Source of the DNA: Lutibacter sp. A64
GTDB taxonomy: Bacteria > Bacteroidota > Bacteroidia > Flavobacteriales > Flavobacteriaceae
Length of the DNA stretch: 64,000 nt
Reading direction: 5' to 3'
NCBI RefSeq assembly: GCF_022429565.1
Contig: NZ_CP092487.1
Coordinates: 1,878,001-1,942,000, forward strand
Part shown: positions 16,937-28,255 of the stretch, in pieces
How positions within the stretch are numbered: the stretch's first letter is position 1
Layout of the letters: every line of letters begins with the position of its first letter
Made by a program: the position numbers and the translations under genes
Notes under the pieces: generated by a model
Databases searched by the model: none
What the model was told of the DNA's origin: nothing
What the model saw: only the letters and a program-made list of their open reading frames with translations

Positions 16937-18313
16937 TTAAATTTTGCTGAATTTAGCCGTAAAATGTCTCATAATAGGTGCTTCATCAATAATATTATAC
17001 CCCGATTTTGCTTCATTTCTAGAGTCGTAAATATTTTTTAGCGTAGCAGCAACATATGCCATGTGATTATTTGTGTAAGTTCTTCTTGGTATTGCCAAAC
17101 GCACTAATTCTAGTTCTGGATATCTATTTTTTCTGGTAAAAGGATCTCTATCAGCTAGCACAGTACCAATCTCTACACCACGTATTCCACCAACTATATA
17201 AAGTTCAATTGCTAAAGCTTGGGCTCTATATTCTTCTCTCGGAATATTTGGAACAAATTTATTAGCATCTAAGAAAATTGCATGTCCTCCAAATGGTTGT
17301 TGCACAGGAACTCCATATTCAACTAATTTATGCCCTAAATAAGCAACTTGTTCTATCCTACTTTCTAAATAATTAAATTCTGTAGATTCGTTTAAACCAA
17401 CTGCTAAGGCTCCCATATCACGACCATTCATTCCTCCATAAGTAATAAATCCTTCGAACATTATATTAAAAACAGTAGCTTGCTTAAACACGTCTTTATT
17501 ATTAAGTGCTATAAAACCTCCCATATTTACCAAACCATCTTTTTTGGCGCTCATAGTCATACCATCTCCATAGGAAAAAACTTCTTTTACAATCTCTTTA
17601 ATGGTTTTATCTGCATAGCCTTTTTCTCTTTTTTTAATAAAGTAAGCGTTTTCAGAAAAACGTGCAGCATCAAAATACAAAGGAATACCATATTGTTTAC
17701 ATAATGCAGAAACAGCTTTTGTGTTTTCAATAGAAACAGGCTGTCCACCTGCACTATTACACGTAATTGTTAATATAACAAATGGAATCTTTTCTTTTGG
17801 ATATTTATTAAATACTACTTCAAGTTTATTTAAATCTACATTTCCTTTAAAAGGGTGCATATTTGAAGTATCAAACGCTTCATCTATTGTACAATCTACG
17901 GCAGTTGCTTTTCTAAACTCTATATGTCCTTTTGTGGTATCAAAATGTGAATTTCCAGGAACAACATCTCCCTCTTTAACCAATGTAGAAAACAAAACAT
18001 TTTCGGCTGCTCTACCTTGGTGCGTTGGTAAAAAATAGTTAAATCCTGTTATCTTTTTTACTGTCTTTTTTAATTTTTTAAACGAGGTTGACCCTGCATA
18101 ACTTTCATCTCCAATCATTATTTCAGCCCATTGTTTATCACTCATTGCTCCTGTACCTGAATCTGTTAATAAATCAATAAATACAGCTTCTGAAGATAAG
18201 TTAAATAAGTTGTAATGTGCTTTTTGAATCCATTTTAAACGTTGTTCTTTGGTAGAGCGTTTAATTGTTTCTACCATTTTTATTTTATACGGTTCTGCAT
18301 ATGGTAATTCCAT
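16937..18313 (-). CDS. tnaA: Tryptophanase
   Basis: This 458-residue PLP enzyme of the tryptophanase/tyrosine phenol-lyase family cleaves L-tryptophan to indole, pyruvate and ammonia. Family signatures include DLLTDSGTGAMSD, PTHQGRAAE, NSAGGQPVS, FDAARFSENAYFIK and the PLP lysine Lys258 in SAKKD. TnaA-like features (SNSAGG-type loop, RGVEIG...GRDP, RHFTAK at the C-terminus) favour tryptophanase over tyrosine phenol-lyase. It reads toward the Rrf2 gene, 58 bases away, so transcripts could run on into the NO block. A 375-base upstream region holds a promoter, a 25-codon leader frame and a hairpin. Confidence 0.88.
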   Translation of the reverse strand: MELPYAEPYKIKMVETIKRSTKEQRLKWIQKAHYNLFNLSSEAVFIDLLTDSGTGAMSDKQWAEIMIGDESYAGSTSFKKLKKTVKKITGFNYFLPTHQGRAAENVLFSTLVKEGDVVPGNSHFDTTKGHIEFRKATAVDCTIDEAFDTSNMHPFKGNVDLNKLEVVFNKYPKEKIPFVILTITCNSAGGQPVSIENTKAVSALCKQYGIPLYFDAARFSENAYFIKKREKGYADKTIKEIVKEVFSYGDGMTMSAKKDGLVNMGGFIALNNKDVFKQATVFNIMFEGFITYGGMNGRDMGALAVGLNESTEFNYLESRIEQVAYLGHKLVEYGVPVQQPFGGHAIFLDANKFVPNIPREEYRAQALAIELYIVGGIRGVEIGTVLADRDPFTRKNRYPELELVRLAIPRRTYTNNHMAYVAATLKNIYDSRNEAKSGYNIIDEAPIMRHFTAKFSKI

Positions 18314-18348
18314 AATACTAAATTTTAAGTTGAAAAAAAGTGAAAAAG

Positions 18349-18364
18349 GTGCGATAAATCGCCT
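18349..18364 (-). terminator. Possible attenuator hairpin in tnaA leader
   Basis: On the minus strand GGCGA-TTTA-TCGCACC forms a 5-bp stem with a bulged A and is followed by five T, then seven more T after CAC. It lies between the leader frame and tnaA. Confidence 0.4.
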
Positions 18365-18375
18365 AAAAAAGAAGT

Positions 18376-18453
18376 CTATTTAATAAAACACTCTGGGCGC
18401 TTAATATTTAAATAGATATTAAAATGAATAGTATAAAAGTTTAAATTTTTCAT
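18376..18453 (-). CDS. Candidate leader peptide of tnaA (25 codons)
   Basis: A 25-codon frame starts about 14 bases after the predicted start site and ends 12 bases before the hairpin. The product starts MKNLNFYTIHFN, is rich in aromatic residues (two Tyr, three Phe, one His) and ends KRPECFIK. It has no Trp codon, unlike E. coli TnaC. Short frames arise by chance in AT-rich DNA, so this is tentative. Confidence 0.3.
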   Translation of the reverse strand: MKNLNFYTIHFNIYLNIKRPECFIK

Positions 18454-18471
18454 TTAAAATAGATTCTGAAA

Positions 18472-18504
18472 CAAATTTACATAAAAAAATATTTTATATG
18501 CAAA
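18472..18504 (-). promoter_or_regulatory. tnaA promoter
   Basis: On the minus strand a -33 TTTG (18501-18504), a 21-base spacer and a -7 box TAAATTTG (18472-18479) match the Bacteroidota consensus well. The predicted leader RNA is about 150 bases. Confidence 0.6.
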
Positions 18505-18633
18505 CCAACTATAAAAAAGCTTGTAATTTTAATGACAATGGTCAGCCACAGTACTAAAAGTTACACTTATATTTGTTTCAATGTTAAAAAAGATAGATAA
18601 TAGTCTTAAATAAACGATTTTGAATGGCTAATA

Positions 18634-18654
18634 TGACAATTATCATTATTTTTG
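18634..18654 (+). promoter_or_regulatory. ccsBA upstream region: FNR-like site and -7 box
   Basis: TGAC-AATT-ATCA (18634-18645) is one base off the FNR core, and TATTTTTG (18647-18654) is a -7 box 34 bases before the start codon. The site sits only about 20 bases from the predicted start, not at the usual activator position. Confidence 0.4.
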
Positions 18655-18688
18655 CCCAACATTTATTTTTAATAATAAAACATCTGTA

Positions 18689-21600
18689 ATGAAGAAACTA
18701 CTTTCTCTTATTTATTCAACACGTTTAATGGCTATTTTATTTTTAATTTTTGCTTTAGCAATGGGAATTGCAACATTTATTGAAAATGATTATGGTACAG
18801 AAACAGCTAAAGCATTAATTTATAATGCTTGGTGGTTCGAAGCAATAATGCTACTTTTTGCAATCAACTTTTTTGGTAATATTTTTAAATATAGATTACT
18901 AAGAAAAGAAAAGTTAGTAGTTTTAGTATTTCACCTTGCCTTTTTTTTAATATTAATTGGAGCTGGTATAACGCGGTATATAAGTTTTGAAGGAATAATG
19001 CCTATAAAAGAAGGCCAAGTAACCAATAAATTTTTAACCGAAAAAAACTATTTAAGCATAGTTGTTAATGATGGAAAAGAACAAAAAACACCTGTTCATC
19101 ACCCAATATTATTATCTGCTTTAGGTACAAACAATTATAGCTACACTACAGATTTTAAAGGTACAGATGTTGAAGTAAAACTTACAAACTACATACCAAA
19201 CGCTAAAGAAACTTTTGAAGAAAGTGAAACCGGAGATGAATATATGCTTTTTGTAGAGTCTGGTGCTGGAGGTAGACACGACCATTATATTAAAAGAGGA
19301 ACTTCAGAAGTAATACATGGTGTTTTAATTGGTTATGATGCCTCAAATAGAAATACTATCGATTTTAAAAATATTGATGGTACTATTAAAATTCAAACTA
19401 CCGTAGATGGAACATTTTTTAGAATGGCAGATAGTTTTGAAGGTACAGTTACCAAAGATAGTTTACAAGATTTTTCTTTAATGGCTGTTCACAATATTGC
19501 TGGCATGCAATTTGTTGTTCCAAATGCATCTTTAAAAGGTTCTTATAAAACTATTTCTGGAGATAAAGATGAAAACACATTAGGACAATTAACTTTTGAT
19601 GTTACCGTTGGAAACGAGACAAAAGAAGTAAAACTTGTAGGTGCTAAATTTGCAATTCAACCTCCTACTCAATTTTCTGTAGGAAATTTAAACTTTAGAA
19701 TGAGCTACGGTGCTTTGCAAAAAGAACTACCATTTAGCATTAAATTAAACGACTTTCAATTAGATAAATACCCTGGCTCTAACAGTCCAATGTCTTTTGC
19801 TAGTGAAGTTACAGTTATTGATCCTAGTGAAACTTTTGATTTTAGAATTTTTATGAATAATATACTAAATTATAAGGGGTATAAATTTTTTCAATCTAGT
19901 TATAATATTACAGAACAATACGAAGAAACTCACTTATCTGTTAATCACGATTTTTGGGGCTCAACAATTACATACATAGGTTATTTTTTACTTTATGCAG
20001 GTTTATTATTAATACTTTTTATAAAAAATACACGCTTTGATTTTTTAAGAAAAAGTTTAGAAAAAGTAAAAAAACAAAAGGCTTTATTGTCTTCAATAGC
20101 ATTTATTTTATTTTCAACATTAACTTTTGCACAAGAGCATAACCACACTCTTACAGAAAAACAAATAGATTCTGCGCTTGTAAAAAACATAATTGATGTA
20201 GCGCATGCCGAAAAATTTAGTAAAGTTGTAATACAAGATGCTGGTGGTAGAATGAAACCTGTACACACCTATGCTTCTGAATTATTACGAAAAGTAAGCA
20301 AACACGACACTTACAAAGGACTTACTGCAACACAAGTATTTTTATCTATTCAACAAAATCCTAGATTATGGTTTCAAATTCCTATAATCTATATTGAAAA
20401 AGACAATACATTATTAAGAGATATTATAGGCATTCCTCACGATCAAAAAAATGCAACATTAGCTAACTTTTTTGATGCTAAAGGAATGTATAAAATTTCT
20501 GAAATTCAGCAAGATGCTCAAAAAACAAATATTAAAAGTAAGTTTGAAAAAGATGTAATTAATGTTGATAGAAGAGTAAACTTATTATATTCTGCAATTA
20601 CAGGTGATGTTTTAAGAATTTTCCCAATTCCAAATGATTATAATAATACTTGGGTATCGCATAACGATTTAAATTCTGCAAATTTTAAAGGTCAAGATTC
20701 TGTTTTTGTACGACAAATTTTACCGATTTACTTGCAAACATTATTAGAGTCTAGCACCTCAAATGATTATAGTAAATCTGATGAAATTTTAGGTGGTATT
20801 GTTAATTTTCAGAAAAAATATGGAAGTAGTGTATACCCGTCAGATGATAAAATTGATTTAGAAATTGCATATAATAAATACGATATTTTTAAAACTATCT
20901 ATAGCTATTATATGTATATAGGAACCCTTATGTTCTTCTTTGTAATCTTCCAAATCTTTAAAAACAATAAAACTGTAAACTTTTTAATTAAAGCAAGTAT
21001 TGCAATTGTAATAGTATTATTTTTATTACATACTGGAGGTTTAATTGCTCGTTGGATTGTTAGTGGAAACGCTCCGTGGAGTAATGCTTATGAATCTATG
21101 ATATATGTTGCTTGGGCAACTATGCTCTTCGGTTTAATTTTTGGACGAAAATCTTCAATGACAATTGCTGCAACCGCGTTTTTAACATCGTTTATATTAA
21201 TGGTGGCGCATTGGAACTGGATGGATCCAGAAATTGCAAACTTACAACCTGTACTTAATTCGTATTGGTTAATGATTCACGTTTCTATAATTGTTGCAAG
21301 TTACGGTCCATTTGCTTTAGGTATGATTTTAGGATTAGTAGCCTTAATACTTATGATTATTACCAATTCTAAAAATAAAAAGAAGGTTGGTTTAATGATT
21401 AAAGAAATTACCATTATTAACGAGATGGCTTTAACTATTGGATTAATATTATTAGTTATTGGTAACTTTTTAGGTGGACAATGGGCTAATGAAAGTTGGG
21501 GTCGTTATTGGGGCTGGGATCCAAAAGAAACTTGGGCTTTAATAAGTATAATGGTGTACGCTTTTGTTTTACATATGCGTTTAGTTCCTGGATTAAGAGG

Positions 21601-21808
21601 TAGATTTGCTTTTAATTTATTCTCTGTAGCTGCTTTTGCCTCTATATTAATGACTTATTTTGGAGTAAACTTTTACCTATCAGGTTTACACTCTTATGCT
21701 AGTGGAGATAAAGCTATTACACCTACATTTGTATATTATTCTGTAGCATTTGTTTCAATTTTAGCAGTTTTTGCACATCATCAATATAAAAAACACTATA
21801 AAAAATAA
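18689..21808 (+). CDS. Fused cytochrome c biogenesis protein CcsBA (System II)
   Basis: This 1039-residue membrane protein joins a CcsB/ResB-like N-terminal part to a CcsA part. The first part has transmembrane helices near 10-30 and 50-100, a large periplasmic region and a helix near 430-450. CcsA follows with multiple helices and the haem-handling WWD motif WGRYWGWD (937-944) plus flanking histidines. It exports haem and ligates it to CXXCH apocytochromes at the outer face of the membrane. NorC and the NirK cytochrome domain, encoded just upstream, are plausible clients. The fusion is normal for Bacteroidota. Confidence 0.93.
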   Translation: MKKLLSLIYSTRLMAILFLIFALAMGIATFIENDYGTETAKALIYNAWWFEAIMLLFAINFFGNIFKYRLLRKEKLVVLVFHLAFFLILIGAGITRYISFEGIMPIKEGQVTNKFLTEKNYLSIVVNDGKEQKTPVHHPILLSALGTNNYSYTTDFKGTDVEVKLTNYIPNAKETFEESETGDEYMLFVESGAGGRHDHYIKRGTSEVIHGVLIGYDASNRNTIDFKNIDGTIKIQTTVDGTFFRMADSFEGTVTKDSLQDFSLMAVHNIAGMQFVVPNASLKGSYKTISGDKDENTLGQLTFDVTVGNETKEVKLVGAKFAIQPPTQFSVGNLNFRMSYGALQKELPFSIKLNDFQLDKYPGSNSPMSFASEVTVIDPSETFDFRIFMNNILNYKGYKFFQSSYNITEQYEETHLSVNHDFWGSTITYIGYFLLYAGLLLILFIKNTRFDFLRKSLEKVKKQKALLSSIAFILFSTLTFAQEHNHTLTEKQIDSALVKNIIDVAHAEKFSKVVIQDAGGRMKPVHTYASELLRKVSKHDTYKGLTATQVFLSIQQNPRLWFQIPIIYIEKDNTLLRDIIGIPHDQKNATLANFFDAKGMYKISEIQQDAQKTNIKSKFEKDVINVDRRVNLLYSAITGDVLRIFPIPNDYNNTWVSHNDLNSANFKGQDSVFVRQILPIYLQTLLESSTSNDYSKSDEILGGIVNFQKKYGSSVYPSDDKIDLEIAYNKYDIFKTIYSYYMYIGTLMFFFVIFQIFKNNKTVNFLIKASIAIVIVLFLLHTGGLIARWIVSGNAPWSNAYESMIYVAWATMLFGLIFGRKSSMTIAATAFLTSFILMVAHWNWMDPEIANLQPVLNSYWLMIHVSIIVASYGPFALGMILGLVALILMIITNSKNKKKVGLMIKEITIINEMALTIGLILLVIGNFLGGQWANESWGRYWGWDPKETWALISIMVYAFVLHMRLVPGLRGRFAFNLFSVAAFASILMTYFGVNFYLSGLHSYASGDKAITPTFVYYSVAFVSILAVFAHHQYKKHYKK

Positions 21809-21828
21809 TTAAAACCGAAGCAAAAATG

Positions 21829-21836
21829 TAACTTTG
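21829..21836 (+). promoter_or_regulatory. -7 box before TPR membrane protein
   Basis: TAACTTTG matches TAnnTTTG, 22 bases before the start codon of the following gene. No -33 box is evident. Confidence 0.4.
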
Positions 21837-21858
21837 CATTCCATTAAAAAAAAATATA

Positions 21859-22374
21859 ATGTTTAATAAGAATATAAAATTAGTAATTGCAGGAGCAATT
21901 GTTGTATGGTCAGTATTTCAATTTGTTGATGGAAATATAATGAATGGTATTTCATTAGTTTTATTGGCAGGTATATTTGTCTTATTTTATTTTAAAAATG
22001 AATTTATTTTATTAGCATTTTTACAATTAAGAAAACAAAACTTTGCAGGTGCTAGTAAATGGCTATCTTATATTAAAAATCCTAGTAGTGCTTTAATTCA
22101 AAAGCAAGAAGGTTATTATAACTTTTTACAAGGAATTATGGTTTCTCAAACAAATTTAACTCAGGCAGAAAAATACTTTAAAAAAGCAATAAGCTTAGGT
22201 TTAAATATGCAACATGATTTAGCAATGGCGAAACTACAATTAGGAGGTATTGCAATGTCTAAAAGACGAAAAAGAGAAGCTACAATGCTTATAAATGAAG
22301 CTAAAAAATTAGACACACAAGGAGTTCTTTCTGATCAAATAAAAATGATGAAAGATCAACTTAAAAGAATTTAA
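21859..22374 (+). CDS. Membrane-anchored TPR-like protein
   Basis: This 171-residue protein has two N-terminal hydrophobic helices (about 8-24 and 30-56). A cytoplasmic helical region with TPR character follows (QAEKYFKKAISLGLNMQHDLAMAKLQLGGIAMSKRRKREATMLINEAKKL). It is conserved-hypothetical in appearance and no enzymatic motif is visible. It lies 50 bases after ccsBA in the same direction with its own possible -7 box. A strong bidirectional terminator closes the unit. Confidence 0.7.
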   Translation: MFNKNIKLVIAGAIVVWSVFQFVDGNIMNGISLVLLAGIFVLFYFKNEFILLAFLQLRKQNFAGASKWLSYIKNPSSALIQKQEGYYNFLQGIMVSQTNLTQAEKYFKKAISLGLNMQHDLAMAKLQLGGIAMSKRRKREATMLINEAKKLDTQGVLSDQIKMMKDQLKRI

Positions 22375-22394
22375 GTTTTTAAATGATAAAAAAA

Positions 22395-22422
22395 GGCTGT
22401 TTAAAAAATTTTTTAAACAGCC
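22395..22422. terminator. Bidirectional terminator
   Basis: A 28-base perfect palindrome (GGCTGTTTAAAAAA and its complement), flanked by A-run and T-run, lies between convergent genes. Confidence 0.92.
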
Positions 22423-22443
22423 TTTTTTTATGTTTTCAATTTT

Positions 22444-24186
22444 TTACTCAACCAATACTGGAGACAATTCTTTATTGTAATGTACAATGTAAACTCCATT
22501 ATTTTCAAAACTTCCAAATAGCTTTTTATCATAATTAAAAACAGCAGAAATTCTAGAAGATTTCCCTGCTCTTAAAGCTTCTTCAATACTATCTTCACTT
22601 GCCAATCTTAATAATATATCATAAGCAACATCAAAACCTCTTACAGCATATTTAGATGGTAGTGTAGCATATTTAGAACTAAAATTAGCATAGAAGATTT
22701 TTACTCTAGGATCTTGCATATTTACAAAATCTGTTGTTGGATATGTAAAATTTAACTGTCCTAAAAAGCTATTATCAATTTTATCAAAATTTCTACCCTT
22801 TTCTGTAGATAAAAGTGTTATCTCATATTCTTCCATAAAACTTTTTAAATTGTTTACTGCAGTTGCTGTAGTTACAATATCATCACTAATTAAAAACACC
22901 CAATTTTTAGTATCTTTTTTTAATTTTTGAGCAAATTTAGCATTGTCAATATTTCCTTTAGAAGGTTTTAGTACAGAAATTTCTTGAATTGAATCAAATG
23001 CTTTTAATTTATTTACAATTCTCCATAATTTACTTTGAGACTTCTCTGCTACATCATTTATCACAATAATGTTTTCACCTTTATAAACTGTTCTCATATA
23101 ACTTAATAAATGTTCTTCATATAAAGCTTCACTTGCATTATCAGATTTTATTAAGTTACTGGCAGATAAATTATTTTGATCTTTTGAATAAACAGGTGAA
23201 ATTACTGGTGCATTCACATGTTTTGATAACCAATGTGCTTTGGCATAAAATAAAGGTCCAATAATAACATCTGTATTAGAAAAATCATTTCTATTTACAA
23301 TAGTTTGCAACTTGTAATTAGAATTTTGAGTATCGTAATATGTTACATTTACAGTTATACCTTTAGTTCTTAAAGAATCTATTGCCATAGCGGTTCCCAT
23401 ATGAAAATCTGTAGCAATATTAAAAATTGAATTTCCTTTAGATAATACTTTCTCTGGAATTGAATCTTGATATTTATTTAATTCATAAGGAAGCATTATT
23501 GCAACATTAATTGTTTTTTTAAGGTTAAAAGGTTCTTCAAAAAAATCTGTATCAATAGTTTCTTCATCTTCATACAAACCTTCAGTTACATCTTCTTCAA
23601 TTGTTGAAGCAATTGGTTTAATTTTTAAAACCATCCCTAGTTTTAAACCTTCGCTTAAAGCTGGATTTAATGCCATTAAATTTTCTTGAGAAACTTCGTA
23701 TTTCTTTGTTAAATTATAAACAGTATCATCTTTAACTACAGTATGTGTTATATAATTAGTTGAATCACTTTCTTCACTTTCAATTACCGCTGGAACTGTA
23801 AGATGCATCCCAATTTTTAATCCATCATGTAATAAATCTGGATTTGCCTGAATTAATTCTTCAATAGTAGTATTATACTTTTTCGAAATTCCAAATAATG
23901 TCTCTTTTGGTTTTACTATATAGGTTTCTGTTTCATTTTTTTCAGTTCCTATTACCTGTTTTCCATAATTTTTATTTGGTACAATAATTACGGTATTTTC
24001 TTTTGGTTTTCTACCAATATCTGGATTTAATCGTAATAAATCTCTTGTAGAAATATCATAATTTTTAGCAATACTTTTCATTGTTTCCCCACTTTTAACA
24101 ATGTAGGAAACGTATTTTTTTTGTTGCGCAACTAAAGTAAAAGTACACAACAATAAAATTGAAATTAAAAACTTGATTTTTTTCAT
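22444..24186 (-). CDS. Periplasmic protein with three LysM domains and a PBP1-like domain
   Basis: Starting at the Met before KKIKFLISILLLC gives a 580-residue protein with a clean signal peptide ending VAQQ; an upstream in-frame ATG at 24264 would add 26 residues that overlap guaA and spoil the signal. Three LysM modules (SYIVKSGETMKSIAKNY, TYIVKPKETLFGISKKY, THTVVKDDTVYNLTKKY) bind peptidoglycan or chitin-like glycans. The C-terminal 330 residues resemble type I periplasmic-binding (Leu/Ile/Val receptor) folds, with the segment INVAIMLPYELNKYQD. Such proteins are common in Flavobacteria. Ligand unknown; a cell-wall anchored sensor or a wall-metabolism factor are both possible. Confidence 0.82.
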   Translation of the reverse strand: MKKIKFLISILLLCTFTLVAQQKKYVSYIVKSGETMKSIAKNYDISTRDLLRLNPDIGRKPKENTVIIVPNKNYGKQVIGTEKNETETYIVKPKETLFGISKKYNTTIEELIQANPDLLHDGLKIGMHLTVPAVIESEESDSTNYITHTVVKDDTVYNLTKKYEVSQENLMALNPALSEGLKLGMVLKIKPIASTIEEDVTEGLYEDEETIDTDFFEEPFNLKKTINVAIMLPYELNKYQDSIPEKVLSKGNSIFNIATDFHMGTAMAIDSLRTKGITVNVTYYDTQNSNYKLQTIVNRNDFSNTDVIIGPLFYAKAHWLSKHVNAPVISPVYSKDQNNLSASNLIKSDNASEALYEEHLLSYMRTVYKGENIIVINDVAEKSQSKLWRIVNKLKAFDSIQEISVLKPSKGNIDNAKFAQKLKKDTKNWVFLISDDIVTTATAVNNLKSFMEEYEITLLSTEKGRNFDKIDNSFLGQLNFTYPTTDFVNMQDPRVKIFYANFSSKYATLPSKYAVRGFDVAYDILLRLASEDSIEEALRAGKSSRISAVFNYDKKLFGSFENNGVYIVHYNKELSPVLVE

Positions 24187-24220
24187 GCGTTTATTTTTTT
24201 CAAATAGTGGAATTACCAAA

Positions 24221-25753
24221 TTATTCCCACTCAATAGTTGCAGGCGGTTTAGAGCTAATATCATACACTACTCTATTAACACCTTTTACACCATTTATTA
24301 TTTTATTTGATGTTTTTTGTAAAAATTCATACGGTAAATTTACCCAATCTGCTGTCATACCATCTGTAGATTCTACTGCTCTTAAAACCACTGCTTTTTC
24401 GTAGGTTCTTTCATCTCCCATTACCCCTACAGAATTTACTGGTAACAACATAGCACCAGCTTGCCAAACTTTATTATACAAACCTTCATCTTTTAAACCT
24501 TGTATAAAAATGGCATCAACTTCTTGTAATATTCTTACTTTTTCAGCAGTAATATCTCCTAAAATTCTAATTCCTAATCCCGGGCCTGGAAATGGATGTC
24601 TACCTAATAATTCGGCATCAATACCCATAGATTTTCCAACTCTTCTAACTTCATCTTTAAACAATGTATTTAAAGGTTCTACTATTTTTAACTTCATAAA
24701 ATCTGGCAATCCACCAACATTATGATGCGATTTAATAGTTGCTGAAGGACCTCCTGTTGCTGAAACTGATTCTATAACATCTGGATAAATTGTACCTTGT
24801 GCTAACCAGCTTACATCTTTAATTAAGTGTGCTTCATCATCAAATGTTTCAATAAAAACACGACCAATAATTTTACGTTTTCCTTCAGGATCACTTTCTC
24901 CTGCAAGCTCTTTCAAAAAACGTGCCGAAGCATCAACTCCTTTTACGTTTAGTCCCATACCTTTATATTGATTTAATACGCTTTCAAATTCATTTTTACG
25001 TAATAAACCATTATTTACAAATATGCAGTATAAATTTTCTCCAATAGCTTTTGAAATTAAAACTGCAGCTACTGTAGAATCTACACCTCCTGAAAGACCT
25101 AAAACAACTTTATCGTTTCCTAATTTTTCTTTTAATTCTGCCACAGTTGTTTCAACAAAAGAATCTGGTGTCCAAGTTTGAGCAACTCCAGCTATATTCA
25201 CTAAAAAGTTTTTCAAAATTGTTAAACCATCTTTAGAATGGTAAACTTCTGGATGAAATTGAATTCCGTAAGTTGCTTCTCCTTTAATTTTAAAAGCTGC
25301 ATTTTTTACATCATGTGTGCTTGCAATTAACTCAAAACTATCTGGTAAGTTTATAATTGTATCGCTATGGCTCATCCAAACCTGACTACCTTCAGAAACA
25401 TTTTCAAAAAACAATTCGTTTTCTTTAATATAAGAAAGGTTTGCTCGTCCATACTCTCTTGTATTAGAAGCTCCTACTTCACCTCCAAAATTATGTGCCA
25501 TATATTGTGCACCATAACAAACACCTAACAAAGGTAATTTACCTTTAATCTCAGATAAATTAGGTATTGGAGCATCTGTAGCCTTTACAGAAGATGGACT
25601 TCCAGAAAGAATTACAGCACTGTAATCTTCTACATTAAAATTTTCACTATTGTATGGGAAAATTTCACAAAAAATGTTTAATTCTCTAACTCTACGGGCA
25701 ATCAACTGCGTGTATTGCGAACCGAAATCTAAAATAAGTACTTGATGTTGCAT
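24221..25753 (-). CDS. guaA: GMP synthase (glutamine-hydrolysing)
   Basis: This 510-residue cytoplasmic enzyme converts XMP to GMP. The class I glutamine amidotransferase domain has Cys79 in GVCYGAQ with the QFHPEV His/Glu pair. The ATP pyrophosphatase domain has LSGGVDST, and the C-terminal dimerisation domain ends in the conserved [18 protein letters not shown]. Length and motifs are canonical. A TAnnTTTG-like box (TATTTTTG, minus strand, 25758-25765) ends 5 bases before the ATG; if used, the mRNA would be nearly leaderless. Confidence 0.98.
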   Translation of the reverse strand: MQHQVLILDFGSQYTQLIARRVRELNIFCEIFPYNSENFNVEDYSAVILSGSPSSVKATDAPIPNLSEIKGKLPLLGVCYGAQYMAHNFGGEVGASNTREYGRANLSYIKENELFFENVSEGSQVWMSHSDTIINLPDSFELIASTHDVKNAAFKIKGEATYGIQFHPEVYHSKDGLTILKNFLVNIAGVAQTWTPDSFVETTVAELKEKLGNDKVVLGLSGGVDSTVAAVLISKAIGENLYCIFVNNGLLRKNEFESVLNQYKGMGLNVKGVDASARFLKELAGESDPEGKRKIIGRVFIETFDDEAHLIKDVSWLAQGTIYPDVIESVSATGGPSATIKSHHNVGGLPDFMKLKIVEPLNTLFKDEVRRVGKSMGIDAELLGRHPFPGPGLGIRILGDITAEKVRILQEVDAIFIQGLKDEGLYNKVWQAGAMLLPVNSVGVMGDERTYEKAVVLRAVESTDGMTADWVNLPYEFLQKTSNKIINGVKGVNRVVYDISSKPPATIEWE

Positions 25754-28069
<2,316 letters not shown>

Positions 28070-28095
28070 CTCTTTATATTTTTAAAAACACAAAA

Positions 28096-28114
28096 GGCTG
28101 CTATTTTAGCAGCC
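28096..28114 (+). terminator. gyrB terminator
   Basis: GGCTGCTA-TTT-TAGCAGCC with a following T-run; 8-bp perfect stem. Confidence 0.92.
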
Positions 28115-28210
28115 TTTTTTTATGATAATCGTAAAAATAAAGACCTAAAATCAACAATATCGATTTCGTAAATTAAAACAAATGTCATTTCCCTTTAATT
28201 TAAAAATTCG

Positions 28211-28218
28211 TATTTTTG
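28211..28218 (+). promoter_or_regulatory. -7 box of mdh
   Basis: TATTTTTG matches TAnnTTTG, 37 bases before the mdh ATG. Confidence 0.45.
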
Positions 28219-28255
28219 ATACTTTAAAAATGAATATTAACACAATAATAAAAAT

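Noticed and set aside
24187-24264. Upstream start for the LysM protein
   Set aside because: It would overlap the guaA 3' end and put 26 charged and polar residues before a clean signal peptide.
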